Assembly: GCA_024291935.2 (NCBI GenBank)
Contig: CM044316.1
Location: 8,176,501 to 8,240,500 of the forward strand
Source: Okapia johnstoni
Taxonomy: Eukaryota > Chordata > Mammalia > Artiodactyla > Giraffidae
Direction of reading: 5' to 3'
Length of the DNA stretch: 64,000 bases
Shown: in pieces, positions 10,397 through 21,415 of the stretch
Layout of the letters: the number at the start of each line of letters is the position of its first letter
How positions within the stretch are numbered: the first letter of the stretch is position 1
The notes under the pieces: generated by a model
Databases searched by the model: none
What the model was told of the DNA's origin: nothing
What the model saw: only the letters and a program-made list of their open reading frames with translations
Made by a program: the position numbers and the translations under genes

Positions 10397-10753
10397 TTAG
10401 TAGTTTGTTTGTTTGTTTATTTTTATTGCAGTATAGTTGTGTTAGTTTCAGGTATACAGTAAAGTGAATAATTTATACATGTTTTAGTATATGTATGCAC
10501 TCTTTTTTTAGATACTTTTCCCATGTATGCCATTACAGAGTATTGAGTAGAATTCCTTGTGCTATATAGTAGTACCTTATTAGTTATCTATTTTATGTGT
10601 AGTACTGTGCATATGTCAATCCCAGTCTCCCAATTTATCCCTCTGCCTTATAATCCCTGGTAACCATATGTTTCTCTTCTGCATCTGTAACTCTATTTCT
10701 GTTTTGTAGACAGTTTCTTTTGTACTCTGTTTTTAGAACCACGTATAAGTAAC
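10397..10753 (-). mobile_element. L1 3' UTR part (antisense), left half of interrupted L1
   Basis: Artiodactyl L1 3' UTR on the minus strand ('gcagtatagttgtgttagtt', 'ggtatacagtaaagtga'). It continues beyond the BovB at 12071, so the two pieces are one L1 split by a later insertion. Confidence 0.8.
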
Positions 10754-12070
10754 TTGTTCAGTCACTAAGTCGTGTCCAACTCTGCACCCCCATGGACTGC
10801 AGTGTCCAGGCTTCTCTGTCCTCCACTACCTCCCAGAGCTTGCTCAAATTCATGTCTGTTGAATCAGTGATACTATCTAACCATTTAATTCTCTTCCACC
10901 TCATCCTCCTTTTGCCTTCAATCTTTCCCAGCATCAGGGTATTTTCACCCAATGAGTCAGCTCTTTGCATCAAGCAGTCAAATAATTGCAACTTCAGCAT
11001 CAGTCCTTCCAATGTACATTCAGGGTTGATTTCCAGGATTGACTGGTTTGATCTCCTTGCAATCCAAGGGACTCTCAGAGTCTTCTCCAGCACCACAATT
11101 TGAAAGCATCAGTTCTTCAGCGCTCAACCTTCTTTATGATCCAACTCTCACATCTATATGTGACTACTGGAAAAACCATAACTTTGACTATATGAATATT
11201 GTCAGCAAAGTGCTGTTTCTGCTTTTTAATACACTGTCTAGTTTTGCCTTATCTTTCCTTCCAAGGTGCAAGCATCTTTTAATTTCATGGCTGCAGTCAC
11301 CATCCACAGTGATTTTGGAGTCCAAGAAAATCTGTCACTGAAAATCTGTTTCTCCTTCCATTTGCCACAAAGTGATGGGACAGGATGCCATGGTCTTAGT
11401 ATTTTTTAATGTTAAGTTTCAAGCCAGCTTTTTCACTCTCTCCTTTCACTCTCATCAAGAAGCTCTTTAGTTCCTCTTTGCTTTCTGCCATTATGGTGGT
11501 GTCATCTGCATATCTGAGGTTGTTGATATTTCTCCCTGAAGTCTTGATTCCAGCTTGTGATTCATCCAGCCTGGTATTTCCCATGATAATGATGATATAC
11601 TCTGCACATAAGTTAAATAAGCAGAGTGACAATATAGAGCCTTGATGTACTCCTTTCTCAATTTTGAATCAGTCAGTTGTTCCATGTCCAGTTCTAACTG
11701 TTGTTTCTTGACCCATATACACGTTTCTTGGAAGACAGGTATGATGATCTGATGCTCCCATTCCTTTAAGAATTTTCTGCAATATGTTGTGATCCACACA
11801 AAGCCTTTAGCATAGTCAGTGAAACAGTAGTTGATGTTATTCTGAAATTCCCTTGCTTTCTCCATGATCCACTAAATGTTGGCAATTTGAGCTCTGGTTC
11901 CTCTGCCTCTTTGAAACCCAGCTTGTACATCTGGAATTTCTTGGTTCAAGTATTGCTGAAACCTAGCCTGAAGGATTTTGAGCATAATCTTTCTAGCATG
12001 TGAAATGAGCACAATTGTATGGTAGCTTGAACATTCTTTGGCATTTCACTTCTTTGGGATTAGAATGGAA
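10754..12070 (-). mobile_element. BovB LINE inserted into an L1
   Basis: Minus-strand, 5'-truncated BovB. It carries reverse transcriptase pieces ([17 protein letters not shown] at 11396-11632) but frameshifts and stops break the frame. Both flanks are the same antisense L1, so BovB inserted after the L1. Confidence 0.88.
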
Positions 12071-13090
12071 TATCTTATGATATCTGTCTTTGTCTGACTT
12101 ACTTCACTGATAATCTCTAGATTCATCAATGTTGCTGCAAATGGCATTATTTTTCTCTTTTCTGTAGCTGAGTAATATTCCATTGTATATATGTACCACT
12201 TCTTCTTTATCCAGTCCTCTGTTGATGGACATTTAGATTGCTTCCATCTTCTGGCTATTATAAATAGTGCTGGAAAGAACACTGGGGTGCAAGTATCTTT
12301 TTAAACCATGTTTTTCTCCAGATATGTGCCACAGAGTGGGATTCCCTGGATTATATGGTAGCTCTATTTTTAGTTTTTTAAGGAACATCCATATTGTTCT
12401 CCATGGTGACTATGCCAATGTACATTCCCAACAACAGTGTGGGATAGTTGCTTTTTCTCCACACTGCCTCCAACATTTATTGTCTGCAGACTTTTTGATG
12501 ATTGCCATTCTGTCTGGCATGAGGCGATACCTCGTTGCAGTTTTGATGTCCATTTCTCTAATAATTAGTGATGTTGAGCATTTTTTCATGTGTTTTTTTC
12601 ACCAGGTATGTATTTTTTGAAGAAATGTCTATCTAGGTCTTCCTCCCATTTGTTCTTGGTTTTTTTTTTAATTGAGCTACATGCATGAGCTATTTGTATA
12701 TTTTGGAGATTAATCCTTTGTCAGTTGCTTCATTTGCAAAGATTTCCTCCCATTATGAGGGTTATCTTTTCATCTTGCTTATGGTTTCTTTTTCTGTGCA
12801 AATCTTTTCAGTTTAATTAGGTCTCACTTGTTTATTTTAGTTTTTATTTTCATTACTCTAGGAGATGAATGGGCAAAAGATCTTAATGTAACTTATGTGA
12901 AAGAGGGTTCTGCTTATGTTTTCCTCTAAGAGTTTGATAATGTCTGGCCTTACATTTAGGTCTTTAATCCATTTTGAGTTTACATTTTTTATATGGTATT
13001 AGGGAGTGTTCTAATATCATTCCGTTACATGTAGCTGTCCAGTTTTCCCAGAATCATTTATTGAAAAGACTGTCTTTTCTCCAAAGATAT
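12071..13090 (-). mobile_element. L1 (antisense), right half of interrupted L1
   Basis: Continues the L1 from 10753: 'agtaatattccattgtatat', 'acattcccaacaacagtg' and 'attgaaaagactgtctttt'. ORF2 is not open. Confidence 0.8.
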
Positions 13091-13094
13091 ACTA

Positions 13095-14235
13095 TTTTTA
13101 TTGTGGTAATATTGTTTTGTAACACTATATATGTTTCATGTGTACAGCATTATATTTCTACATCTGTATACCCTACAACTTGCTTACCACTGAAAATTGG
13201 GTTTCCATCCATCACCATACAGTTGAACCATTTTGGCCATTTCACCTCTCCCCAAATTCATCCTTTCTCCTATATTAGTACTCTTTGGCTTAGGTGGTTC
13301 ATTTATTTTGTTTGTTTATTGGTTTGTTATATTCCACATATGAAAGAAATCACACTGTATTTTGTCTTTCTCCATCTGACTTTTTTCACTTAGCATAATA
13401 AACACAGCATCCATCCATGTTGTCACAAATGACAAGATTTCCTCATCTTTATGGCTAGGTATTACACCATGGGTGGTGTGTATGTGTGTGTATCACATCT
13501 TCTTTATCCACTGATAGGCACTTCGTATGCTTCCATATCTTTGCCATTGTAAATAATGCTGCAATGAACATAAGGGTCCCTATATCATTTTAAATTAGTG
13601 TTTTTATACTATTTGATAAATACTCAGATGTGGGATAGCTGGATCAGGTGGTATTCCTATTTTTTTTTTTTGAGGATCTCCATACTGTCTTCCATAATGA
13701 CTGCACCAATTTACATTCCTACCAACAGTGTATTAGGGTTCCTTTTTCTCCACATCCTCACTGACACTGATTATCTCATGCCTGTTTGATAAGAGCCATT
13801 CTAACAAGTGTGCCAGAGAAAGCAATGGCACCCCACTCCAGTTCTCTTGTCTGGAAAATCCCATGGATGGAGGAGCCTGATAGGCTGCAGTCCATGGGGT
13901 CGTAAAGAGTTGGACACGACTGTGTGACTTCACTTTCCCTTTTCACTTTCATGCATTGGAGAAGGAAATGGCAACCCACTCCAGTGTTCTTGCCTAGAGA
14001 ATCCCGAGGACGGCGGAGCCTTGTGGGCTGCCGTCTATGGGGTCACACAGAGTCGGACACAACTGAAGCGACTTAGCAGCAGCAGCAGCAACAAGTGTGC
14101 CAGGATATTTCACTGTGGTTTTGCATTACATTTCCCTAACTTTAGTGATGTTGAACATCTTTTCACGTGCCTGCTGACCATCCTTTGAATTCTTTGGAAA
14201 ATGTCTCTTTAGTCCTTTGTCATTTTTAAATGAGG
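13095..14235 (-). mobile_element. older L1 (antisense) interrupted by Bov-A2
   Basis: A second, more diverged antisense L1 starts at a 3' UTR-like stretch near 13095 and runs to about 14235, interrupted at 13803-14103 by a Bov-A2 SINE with its target-site duplication. Landmarks: 'ccattctaacaagtgtg' and 'ttagtgatgttgaacatc'. Confidence 0.75.
13817..14089 (+). mobile_element. Bov-A2 SINE (dimeric) with target-site duplication
   Basis: Two Bov-A monomers in tandem, each with 'ggcaacccactccag'-type and 'tccatggggtc'-type motifs, followed by an AGC triplet run. The 14-base sequence aacaagtgtgccag flanks it at 13803-13816 and 14090-14103. Confidence 0.93.
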
Positions 14236-14296
14236 CTTTTGGTGGCAGAGATGTGATCAAATGCACACTGGTATTCATAACAATTTCCTATGCTAG

Positions 14297-14693
14297 GCCA
14301 TAAAGAAAGCTGAGTGCCAAAGAACTGATGCTTTCAAATTGTGGTGCTGGAGAAGACTCTTGAGATTGCCTTGGACAGAGATATCAAACCATTCAGTCTT
14401 AAAGGAAATCAACCCTGAACTTTCATTGAAAGAACTGATGCTGATGCTGAAGCTCCAATACTTTGGCCACATTATGCAAAGAGCTGACTCATTGGAAAAG
14501 ACCCTGATGCTGGAAAAGAATGAAGATAGGAGAAGGGGGTGACAGTGGATGAGATGGTTGGATGGCATCATTGACTCAATGGACATGAATTTGAGCAAAC
14601 TCAGAGAGATAGTGAAGGACAGGGAAGCCTGGTGTGTTGCAGTTCATGGGGTTACAAAGAGTTGAACACAACTTAGCAACTGATCAACAACAA
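14297..14693 (+). mobile_element. BovB LINE 3' fragment
   Basis: Plus-strand BovB 3' end, encoding remnants of the [19 protein letters not shown] region, shifted and stopped. It ends in the usual 'gaacacaacttagcaactg' tail. Confidence 0.85.
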
Positions 14694-14784
14694 TTCACAG
14701 TAAATTCTTATGCTGTAAAAATTAATATCAACCTGCATCAGATGGTCCCTGGACCACTGGCCTTTAGATCGCTTAGCAAAAAGT

Positions 14785-15005
14785 CAGCAAACTTTCCCTG
14801 TGAAGGGCAAGAGAGTAGATATTTTGACATTGTGGATCATATGGGCTCAGCTGCGATTTTTCACCCAGTTTGCATCTGTAGCTTCAAAGAAGCCATAGAA
14901 AAGATATAAGAAAATGAGTATAACTCTCACCCAGTAAAACACACATTTCCAAAATCAGACAGCAGCTCAACGTGGGCCATAGAGCAGACTGTCAACTCCT
15001 GCCTT
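14785..15005 (+). mobile_element. ancient hAT/MER-type DNA transposon remnant
   Basis: Contains 'gtcagcaaactttccctgtg', 'aagggcaagagagtagat' and 'cagactgtcaactcctgcc', the diverged pattern of an old mammalian non-autonomous DNA transposon. A second copy of the family lies inverted at 24180-24415. The exact subfamily is not assigned. Confidence 0.55.
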
Positions 15006-15261
15006 AGTATCTCTCTCTTTGGTTCTTCCTGGTGGATCCAACTAACCCTCTCCATGGCCCTCATACCTCTCAAGCCATTCACAATTTCCTACTTGGGATC
15101 AAGTACTAATTCTATCATTTCTACCAGTGTGAACTTCAGTTACTGACTCTGTCTCCTTATGCCTCAGATGCCTGATCTGTAGTCATTTGAGTATCTACTT
15201 TGTCATGAGGAATAAATGACTTAATGAACATGATCCCTGCCATAGCAGTATCAGGCTTACT

Positions 15262-15315
15262 GTTGTTCTCTCTCTCTCTGTCTTCCTCTCTCTCTCTATC
15301 ACTCTCTCTCTTCTT
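15262..15315. repeat. (TC)n low-complexity tract
   Basis: Interrupted CT dinucleotide repeat. The Arg/Glu-rich antisense ORF across it is an artefact of the repeat. Confidence 0.85.
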
Positions 15316-15594
15316 AACTGTCCCGGATTTTTTCATCCTACTACACCTACTCATCCTTTACCTCTCCGTATAGACATAACTCAGTTCTCTCAGGGAACCC
15401 TTCCCAGTATGTGAACTTTCTACAGCCCTGACTAGGTTATGGATCCAGCTACATGTTCCCACAGCTCCTCATACTTGATCATAAATTTTATCATCTTGAT
15501 TGTTTCTATTGTCTAATTATCAACAAGCCCGCCAAGCAAGGAATTCCCCGAAGCCAAAGATAATTCTGTCTTTTTTTTTTCTTTTTTTTTTTAC

Positions 15595-15758
15595 CAGGGG
15601 AAAGCGCGCACGCAGTCCCCCACTACCACAAATTATGCAGTCAAGTTTCCCGCATTTGGGGAAATCTCAGAGGTCAACGCACCCACAATGCAGTGGGTGA
15701 GCCTCGCCCTGGGAGAACCACCTTCGTGATCATGGTATCTGCTCTGCCAGGTAAGTAT
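15595..15758 (-). pseudogene. RNU1: U1 snRNA retro-pseudogene, full length
   Basis: On the minus strand this is 164 nt from ATACTTACCTG (the 5' splice-site recognition end, intact) to CCCCTG, the usual length of vertebrate U1. The Sm site region AATTTGTGG is intact, as is the CGCGCTTTCCCCTG-type 3' stem apart from one base. Stem-loops II/III are altered (around 15670-15700). The RNA 3' end is followed by an A-rich tail (plus-strand T run 15571-15592). The 12-base direct repeat taattctgtctt (15561-15572 and 15759-15770) flanks the insert, as expected for LINE-mediated insertion. I saw no U1 promoter elements (PSE/DSE) upstream, so it is probably silent. Confidence 0.93.
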
Positions 15759-16067
15759 TAATTCTGTCTTAATAACAACTGGGTCTTCAGAGCCAAGAAC
15801 TGACCTTGATACAGAAAGAGAGACTTAATATTTGTGCAATAAACCATAAATTAGTTTTTCTATTTTTTTTTCTTTAAAACATGTACAATTTTTTCTGCCA
15901 GCAAAAGAAGACCAAGAGTTCTAAGAGCTTTTTTAAAAAAAAATTTATATTTATTTAAAACCACATTTTTATGTTGTGATTTACATGTAAAAAGCTGCAC
16001 ATAATTAATGTATGTTGCCCAACAAATTGGGATTAAGTATACACTCATGGCCCTTACCAATACTACA

Positions 16068-16795
16068 GAAATTAAAAGACACTTGCTCCTTGTAAGAAAA
16101 GCCATGACAGGGAGGTTGGAAGGGGGTTCAGGATGGGGAACACATGTAAACCCATGGCTGATTCATGTCAATGTATGGCAAAAACCACTACAATATTGTA
16201 AAGTAATTAGCCTCCAACTAAAATAAATAAATTAATTTAAAAATAAATAAATAAAGATACAGTAACACACACAAAAAAAGCCATGACAAACCGACACAGT
16301 GTATTAAAAATCAGAGACAGCACATTGCTTACAAAAGTCTGTATAGTCAAAGCTATGGTTTTTATAGCAGTCATGTATGGATGTGAGAGCTGCACAATAA
16401 AAAAGGCTGAGCACCGAAGAATTGATGCCTTTGAACTGTGGTGCTGGGGAAGACTCTTGAGAGTCCCTTGGACAGCAAGGGGATCAAACCTGTCAATCCT
16501 AAAGGAAATCAACCCTGAATGTTTACTAGAAAGACTAATGCTAAAGCTGAAGCTCCAATACCCTGCCCATCTGGTGCGAAGAGCCAACTCATTGGAAAAG
16601 ACCCTGGTGCCAGAAAAGATTAAACGGCAGGAGGAGAAGGGGATGACAGAGGATGAGATGGTTGGATGGCGTCAATGATTCAATGGACACGAGTTTGAGC
16701 AAACTCCAGGAGATGGTGTAAGACAGGGAAGCCTGGTGCACTGCAGTCCATGAGGTCGCAGAGTGTCAGACAAAACTGAGAGACTGAACAACAAC
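16068..16795 (+). mobile_element. BovB LINE fragment with nested L1
   Basis: Plus-strand BovB 3' region. The frame 16283-16678 keeps YGCESCTIKKAEHRRIDAFE and [18 protein letters not shown]. It is interrupted at 16110-16275 by an L1 3' end. It ends in 'gactgaacaacaac'. Confidence 0.88.
16110..16275 (+). mobile_element. L1 3' end insertion nested in BovB
   Basis: Very short 5'-truncated L1 ('aacccatggctgattcatgt', 'acaatattgtaaagtaatta', A-rich tail) flanked by the 13-base duplication aaaagccatgaca at 16097-16109 and 16276-16288. It splits the BovB frame and is younger than that BovB. Confidence 0.88.
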
Positions 16796-16885
16796 AAAAA
16801 CCTTCAATTATGCAAAAATAATAAGTTCAGGAGATCCACTATAGAGCATAGTGCCCGTGGCTAATAATACTGTGTTGTATACATG

Positions 16886-17080
16886 GGGCTTCCCTGGTGG
16901 CTCAGATGGTAAAAAATCTGCCTGCAGTGCAGGAGACCTGGGTTTGATCCCTGTGTTGGAAAGATCCCCTGAAGAAGGGCTAGACAACTCACTCCAGGAT
17001 TCTTGCCTGGAGAATTCCATGGACAGAGGAGCCTGGTGGCCTACAGTCTATGCGGTCACAAAGAGTCAGACAAAATTTGT
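16886..17080 (+). mobile_element. Bov-tA SINE
   Basis: Complete: head 'ggcttccctggtggctcag', B box 'gggtttgatccctg', tail 'cacaaagagtcagac'. Confidence 0.93.
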
Positions 17081-17238
17081 TAAAGATGTAATCTTACGTG
17101 AAATATTCTGACAAAAAAAATAATAGCAATAATAAAGGAGGCAGGAAAAACCCTGGGGGATGAAAGGCATGTTCATTTATCAATTCTTCATTCACAAAGG
17201 CCAATACACTCTTAAATTTCCTTCCACCTCTCTGTTAG

Positions 17239-17306
17239 ATGCTGGCTCAAACACAGACAAAGGATTTGTATGGACTTTTCTTGGCCCTGTCTGCACCATC
17301 TTCTCT
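17239..17306 (+). pseudogene. ADGRE copy 1, exon 16 (start of TM5), frameshift
   Basis: Acceptor ctctgttag, donor gtgagt. 68 nt where the conserved phase needs 67. It starts C-W-L in the incoming frame, then one extra base near 17252-17258 moves the frame to K-G-F-V-W-T-F-L-G-P-V-C. The rest matches the ADGRE consensus, so only the shift disables it. Confidence 0.82.
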
Positions 17307-17659
17307 GTGAGTAATGGATGACATCGGAGCATCTGTCCACTCTGGCTGAGGATGAATCAAAAGCACAAGTATAAAGAGGACTATAGGCAGGGTGACCAGT
17401 TATTCCAGTTTTCTCAGGAATAAGGAGACTCCCACGATGCAGAAATTTCCATTTTAAAACCAGGAAGGAGCATTTCCTCAGACATGGCACTCTCAGTGTT
17501 TAAACGTGTAAATTTCCATGCAAACTGAGTTACTGGGTGGTTGGTCTGGTTTTATAAGACTGTTATGAACTACAAAACCTTCCTAGCTGCTGATTTAGGT
17601 GTCGGATGAGCCATGAGGAAGGATTAATAGATGTGAATGGCCTTGTGATGTTTCTGCAG

Positions 17660-17751
17660 ATTAACATAGTTTTCTTCCTGATAACATTCTTGATTGTGCA
17701 AAAGAAGTTCTCCTCACTCAACAGTGATGTGTGCACTCTCCAGAACACTAG
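17660..17751 (+). pseudogene. ADGRE copy 1, exon 17 (TM5, third intracellular loop), open
   Basis: Acceptor tttctgcag, donor gtgagg, 92 nt with the expected phase. It encodes INIVFFLITFLIVQKK and then SSLN and LQNTR, the loop signature of the ADGRE2/3 group; L-Q-N-T-R is closer to ADGRE3. No lesion inside the exon. Confidence 0.85.
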
Positions 17752-17799
17752 GTGAGGTGTTGTAGATAGATCAGAGGTACACATCACCTGTTTGCCCAC

Positions 17800-18750
17800 C
17801 ATTAAAAGCATGGTCCAGGAGCAAGGGCATATGGTTCCAAACTCCTGATGTCCCTTCACAGGGTTTCAAGGGGACTTGAGAAGTTCAGCCACCCTTCTCG
17901 GCAGCTCGAATACTGTGTTGTACTGCTGACACCCAAGTTGAAAGCATTCCATTCATCTATAACCCAAGAATAAAACTGTCTTAGCAACAGAGAGAACTGA
18001 TTTTGTTCTGATAAACAGGGATTACCACTGTGACCCTATGAGAAAGGTCCTGAGAACATTTACATCCTTATAAACTACTTAGGAAATTACATATCTTCAT
18101 CCAGGCCCCAGCATGCCCTTTCATACCCACATCTTTATTCATGTTCTTCCCACTGCCTTCATCTGCACTGCTCTACCTGGTGAAACCAGGTTGATTGTAC
18201 ACATATCACATCCTCTAAGAGGCCAAGTATGTCCTTTGGTTTCATTTACATAGAGTGAATCATCTGAACAAAGAATAGTCCAGGTCTATTCAAGGAGAGG
18301 AAAAAGACAAGGACTTCACTGAAGGGACAAGGGCAGAGGGACTTCCCATTTAACAAATGTAATTGACCATTGTAAAACATAATTAACAAATATAAAATAT
18401 CATTGTATTTGTCTTCCCACTAGATGGTAAGGTTTGTGAAATCAGAAATCTTGCCTTTGTTACTGTTAAATCACTGGGCCAGCCCAAAACATCTACAGTA
18501 ATATCAGTTGATTGAAATGGAATATTCATACAACATCATATTATTGAAACTCTATGAAGTGTCACTACGAACTTCAATCCAAAATAAATGCCATTCTGAA
18601 CCAAAAAAAAAAACCATTTCTTTTAGAGACTCATTCACAGTGAAGATCAGAGTGGCCACAACCGAGTCAGAGACATCAAGCAGTAGAGAAGAAAAGACCT
18701 TGATTGTGTTGCTCAGGGTGCATTGTGAGCCTCTTTTCTCCTCCTACCCA
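17800..18750. other. copy 1 intron 17, nothing recognised
   Basis: Intronic sequence without a recognisable repeat or gene. The ORFs here, including 17563-17859 minus and 18508-18759 plus, lack family features; the second runs into exon 18 out of frame. Confidence 0.4.
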
Positions 18751-18751
18751 G

Positions 18752-18920
18752 GATGCTGACATTTAAAGCCACAGTTTAGTTCTTCATCTTGGGATGCACA
18801 TGGTGGCTGGAAATCCTGCAGGTGGGACTGGTTGCCCAGGTCAGGGCCTACCTCTTCACCATCATCAATAGTCTGCAGGGTGGCTTCATCTTCCTGATGC
18901 ACTGCCTCCTCAGCCAGCAG
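18752..18920 (+). pseudogene. ADGRE copy 1, exon 18 (TM6-TM7), nonsense
   Basis: Acceptor ctacccag, donor gtacca, 169 nt with the expected phase. M-L-T-F-K-A-T-V is followed by TAG at 18777-18779 where relatives have a glutamine codon (CAG to TAG). The rest is well preserved: [27 protein letters not shown] and CLLSQQ. Confidence 0.88.
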
Positions 18921-19005
18921 GTACCACTATCTGACTCCACCCCAGGACTCTTCCCATACTCACTCCTCTCTGTGAGCTGATCCAGAGCATGCTTTGCCTC
19001 TACAG

Positions 19006-19110
19006 GTGCAAGAGCAATACAAGATATGTTCAAAGGGATCAAGAAAACCAAAGCTGAATTTGAGGAGTACACACTCTCCAGCAGGGCCATGTTGGAACCC
19101 TCTAAACACA
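19006..19110 (+). pseudogene. ADGRE copy 1, exon 19 (cytoplasmic tail), frameshift
   Basis: Acceptor cctctacag. It starts V-Q-E-Q-Y-K like the tails of ADGRE2/3. After K-P-K-L the conserved tail (E-Y-T-L-S-S) continues in another frame, so one indel lies near 19054. A possible donor (gtaaga) follows at 19111. The incoming frame runs on to a stop at 19354 without homology. Confidence 0.75.
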
Positions 19111-19547
19111 GTAAGATCATGCACTGTCCCCCAGGGCACTTCACTCACTGACCCCTCAACAGCACATGCCTATCACACTGGACTACTGGGTAAAAGCAGG
19201 CAATACCCTATTATGATTCACACTGGTTTATATCTAGGCTCACTCAGGACATTTCTCTGTAATGGAAGAAGGTCTTCCTCTACTTCTGCTCACTGTGTTT
19301 CTATGCTCATCTTAACTCTTATACATAACTATCTTCTTATTCTTCACCTGGGTTGAGCACCCATTTTCTGCAACATGCTGTGTGGACTTTTTCATGCACA
19401 AAATATGTAAAGAAACAGAGAATGGTCCTATGTTAAGCTCAACTTAAAGAGTAGCTCTGGATCTGAAGCAGAGATGCACAAGCTATCCAGAGGCACTCAT
19501 GTCAACTGCAGTACCCCTCTATGTGTGTGTGTGCCTGCCAAATCCCT
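19111..19547. other. 3' flank of copy 1, nothing recognised
   Basis: No exon, RNA gene or repeat recognised. The last short coding exon and the poly(A) site of copy 1 could lie here but cannot be identified. Confidence 0.35.
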
Positions 19548-19741
19548 TCAGTTGTGTCTGACTCTTTGCAATCCTATGGACCACAGCCCATCAGGCTTCT
19601 CTTTCCATGGGATTCTCCAGTCATGTGTACTGGAGTAGGTTGCCATGTCCTCCTCCAGGGAATCTTCCTGACCCAGATATCAAATGCTTGTCTCTGGCAT
19701 CTGCCTGCATTGGTAGGTGGGTTCTTTACCACTAACACCAC
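19548..19741 (-). mobile_element. Bov-tA SINE (minus)
   Basis: Reverse-complement Bov-tA: 'cagttgtgtctgactctttg', 'gattctccagtcatg' and tail 'ttctttaccactaacacca'. Confidence 0.88.
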
Positions 19742-20109
19742 CTCTATATAGAAAACAGTAAATACATGGTTTATATAGTCATAAAAGTAAGGTGACATAA
19801 GCATTATGTTAGACTGGGGAATTTACTTCAAATTATGTAGTCATTCCTGGGATTTGCAACACATAAGCAATGCAAAACAGCATGAGAATCACAGAGTGCA
19901 TAAGAGAGATCCTGGCATGTGAATCTTACCAAGTAATTTTATTTTTGTGTTTACAAAAACAATTGTCATATCTTTTGTTTATACATTCTTCATATCACCA
20001 CTTGAAGGTAAGGTAAGTATTATTGTGTTTCCCTTTGATAGGTGAAAAAACTGAGACCATGGGGTCTATATAAATTGTGCAAGGACTTTAGCCCATCCTT
20101 CCTCCCAGT

Positions 20110-21415
20110 ATTGTTACTCTGTTGATGGTGTTCATTGATGCACAGAAGTTTTAATTTTTAAGGAGTCCAGTTTCTCTACTTTTTGTTCACTTCTCCTTTG
20201 GCTATCTTGTCTTAAAAACACTGACCTACCACAAGACCACAAAAATTTACACTTATGTTTCTTCTCCTCCAAGACTTTAGTAGTTTTAGTAACTGCATAT
20301 AGGTATATCCATTTGGAATTAGCTTTTTAATGGTATGAGTTTCATAATTTTTGTGAGGTCCACCTTCGGTATATGGGTATACAGTTGTCCCATCATATTT
20401 ATTGAAAAGATTATTCTTTCTCCAGGGACTTGTACTGACATCCTTGTTAAAATAAGTTACCATCAATAAGTGTTTATGCCTGCATTCACCTAGATGTCCA
20501 TTGGCAGACGAATGGATAAGGAAGCTGTGATACATATACACAATGGAATATTACTCAGCCATTAAAAAAAATACATTTGAATCGGTTCTATTGAGATGGA
20601 TGAAACTGGAGCCCATTATACAGAGTGAAGTGAGCCAGAAAGAAAAACACCAACACAGTATACTAATGCATATATATGGAATTTGAAAGATGGTAACAGT
20701 AACCCTATATGTGAGACAGAATAAGAGACACAGATGCATAGAACAGTCTTGTGGACTCTGAGGAAGAAGGTGAGGGTGGGACGTTCTGGGACAATAGCAT
20801 TGAAACATGTATATTGTCATATGTGAAGCGGAACACCATTCCATGTTCTATGCATGGGAAAAATGCTCAGGGCTGGAGCATTGGGATGACCCAGAGGGAT
20901 GGGATGGGGAGGGAGGTGGGAGGAGGGTTCGGGAGGGGGAGCACATGTGAACCCATGGCTGATTCATGTCAATGTATGGCAAAAACTACTACAATATTGT
21001 AAAGTAATTAGCCCCCAACTAAAATAAATAAATTTATTTTTTAAAAAAAAAAGTGTTTATGCCTGCATTCTTGGCTTTTCCACTCATCTATCTTGATTCA
21101 TGTTGTTTTGTAGTAAATTTGACTTTGGAGAATTGACTCTACCAATTTATTTTTGTAAAGATTTTTCAACTATTTTGGATCCCATGAAGTCCCGTGTAAA
21201 TTCAAAGATATGCCTGTCAATTTCTGAGAAAAATTAACTGAGATATTGATAAGGACTATATTGAATCTACGGGTCAATTTGGTAGAATGCTGCCATATTA
21301 ACTGTATTATCTTCTGATCCATGAACATTGGATGTTTATCTATTGCTTTCAGGCTTCCCTGATTTCTTTTGATGATCTTTTACAGCTTTTAGTGTAAAAG
21401 TCTACTACTTTCTAA
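20110..21415 (-). mobile_element. old L1 (antisense) hosting a younger L1
   Basis: Diverged antisense L1 ORF2 ('tgatgcacagaagttttaat', 'cccatcatatttattgaaaa', then 'atgtttatctattgctttc' after the interruption). The young L1 at 20488-21050 splits it. Confidence 0.7.
20488..21050 (+). mobile_element. young 5'-truncated L1 with perfect 20-base TSD
   Basis: 563 bases of L1 ORF2 end and 3' UTR ('acacaatggaatattactca', 'acaatattgtaaagtaatta') with an A-rich tail. The 20-base duplication beginning aagtgtttatgcc is identical on both sides (20468-20487 and 21051-21070). Confidence 0.96.

Larger units (their letters stand above)
2610..19120 (+). pseudogene. ADGRE-family adhesion GPCR pseudogene (tandem copy 1)
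   Basis: This is a dead duplicate of the gene at 32.4-55.7 kb. Flanks, introns and exons align in the same order: 2610-3165 with 31840-32375, exon 3 at 3968 with 32818, exon 4 at 6691 with 33476, 6838-7525 with about 35150-35790, 9321-10330 with about 54585-55700. Exons 14-19 (TM1 to cytoplasmic tail) survive, while exons 5-13 (three EGF modules, stalk, GPS) are missing between 7525 and 9321. Lesions seen directly: exon 2 donor lost, stop in exon 3, EGF cysteines lost in exon 4, small deletion plus donor loss in exon 15, +1 shift in exon 16, stop in exon 18, shift in exon 19. Tail and TM details resemble ADGRE3 more than ADGRE2 or ADGRE5. No functional receptor can be encoded. Confidence 0.9.
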
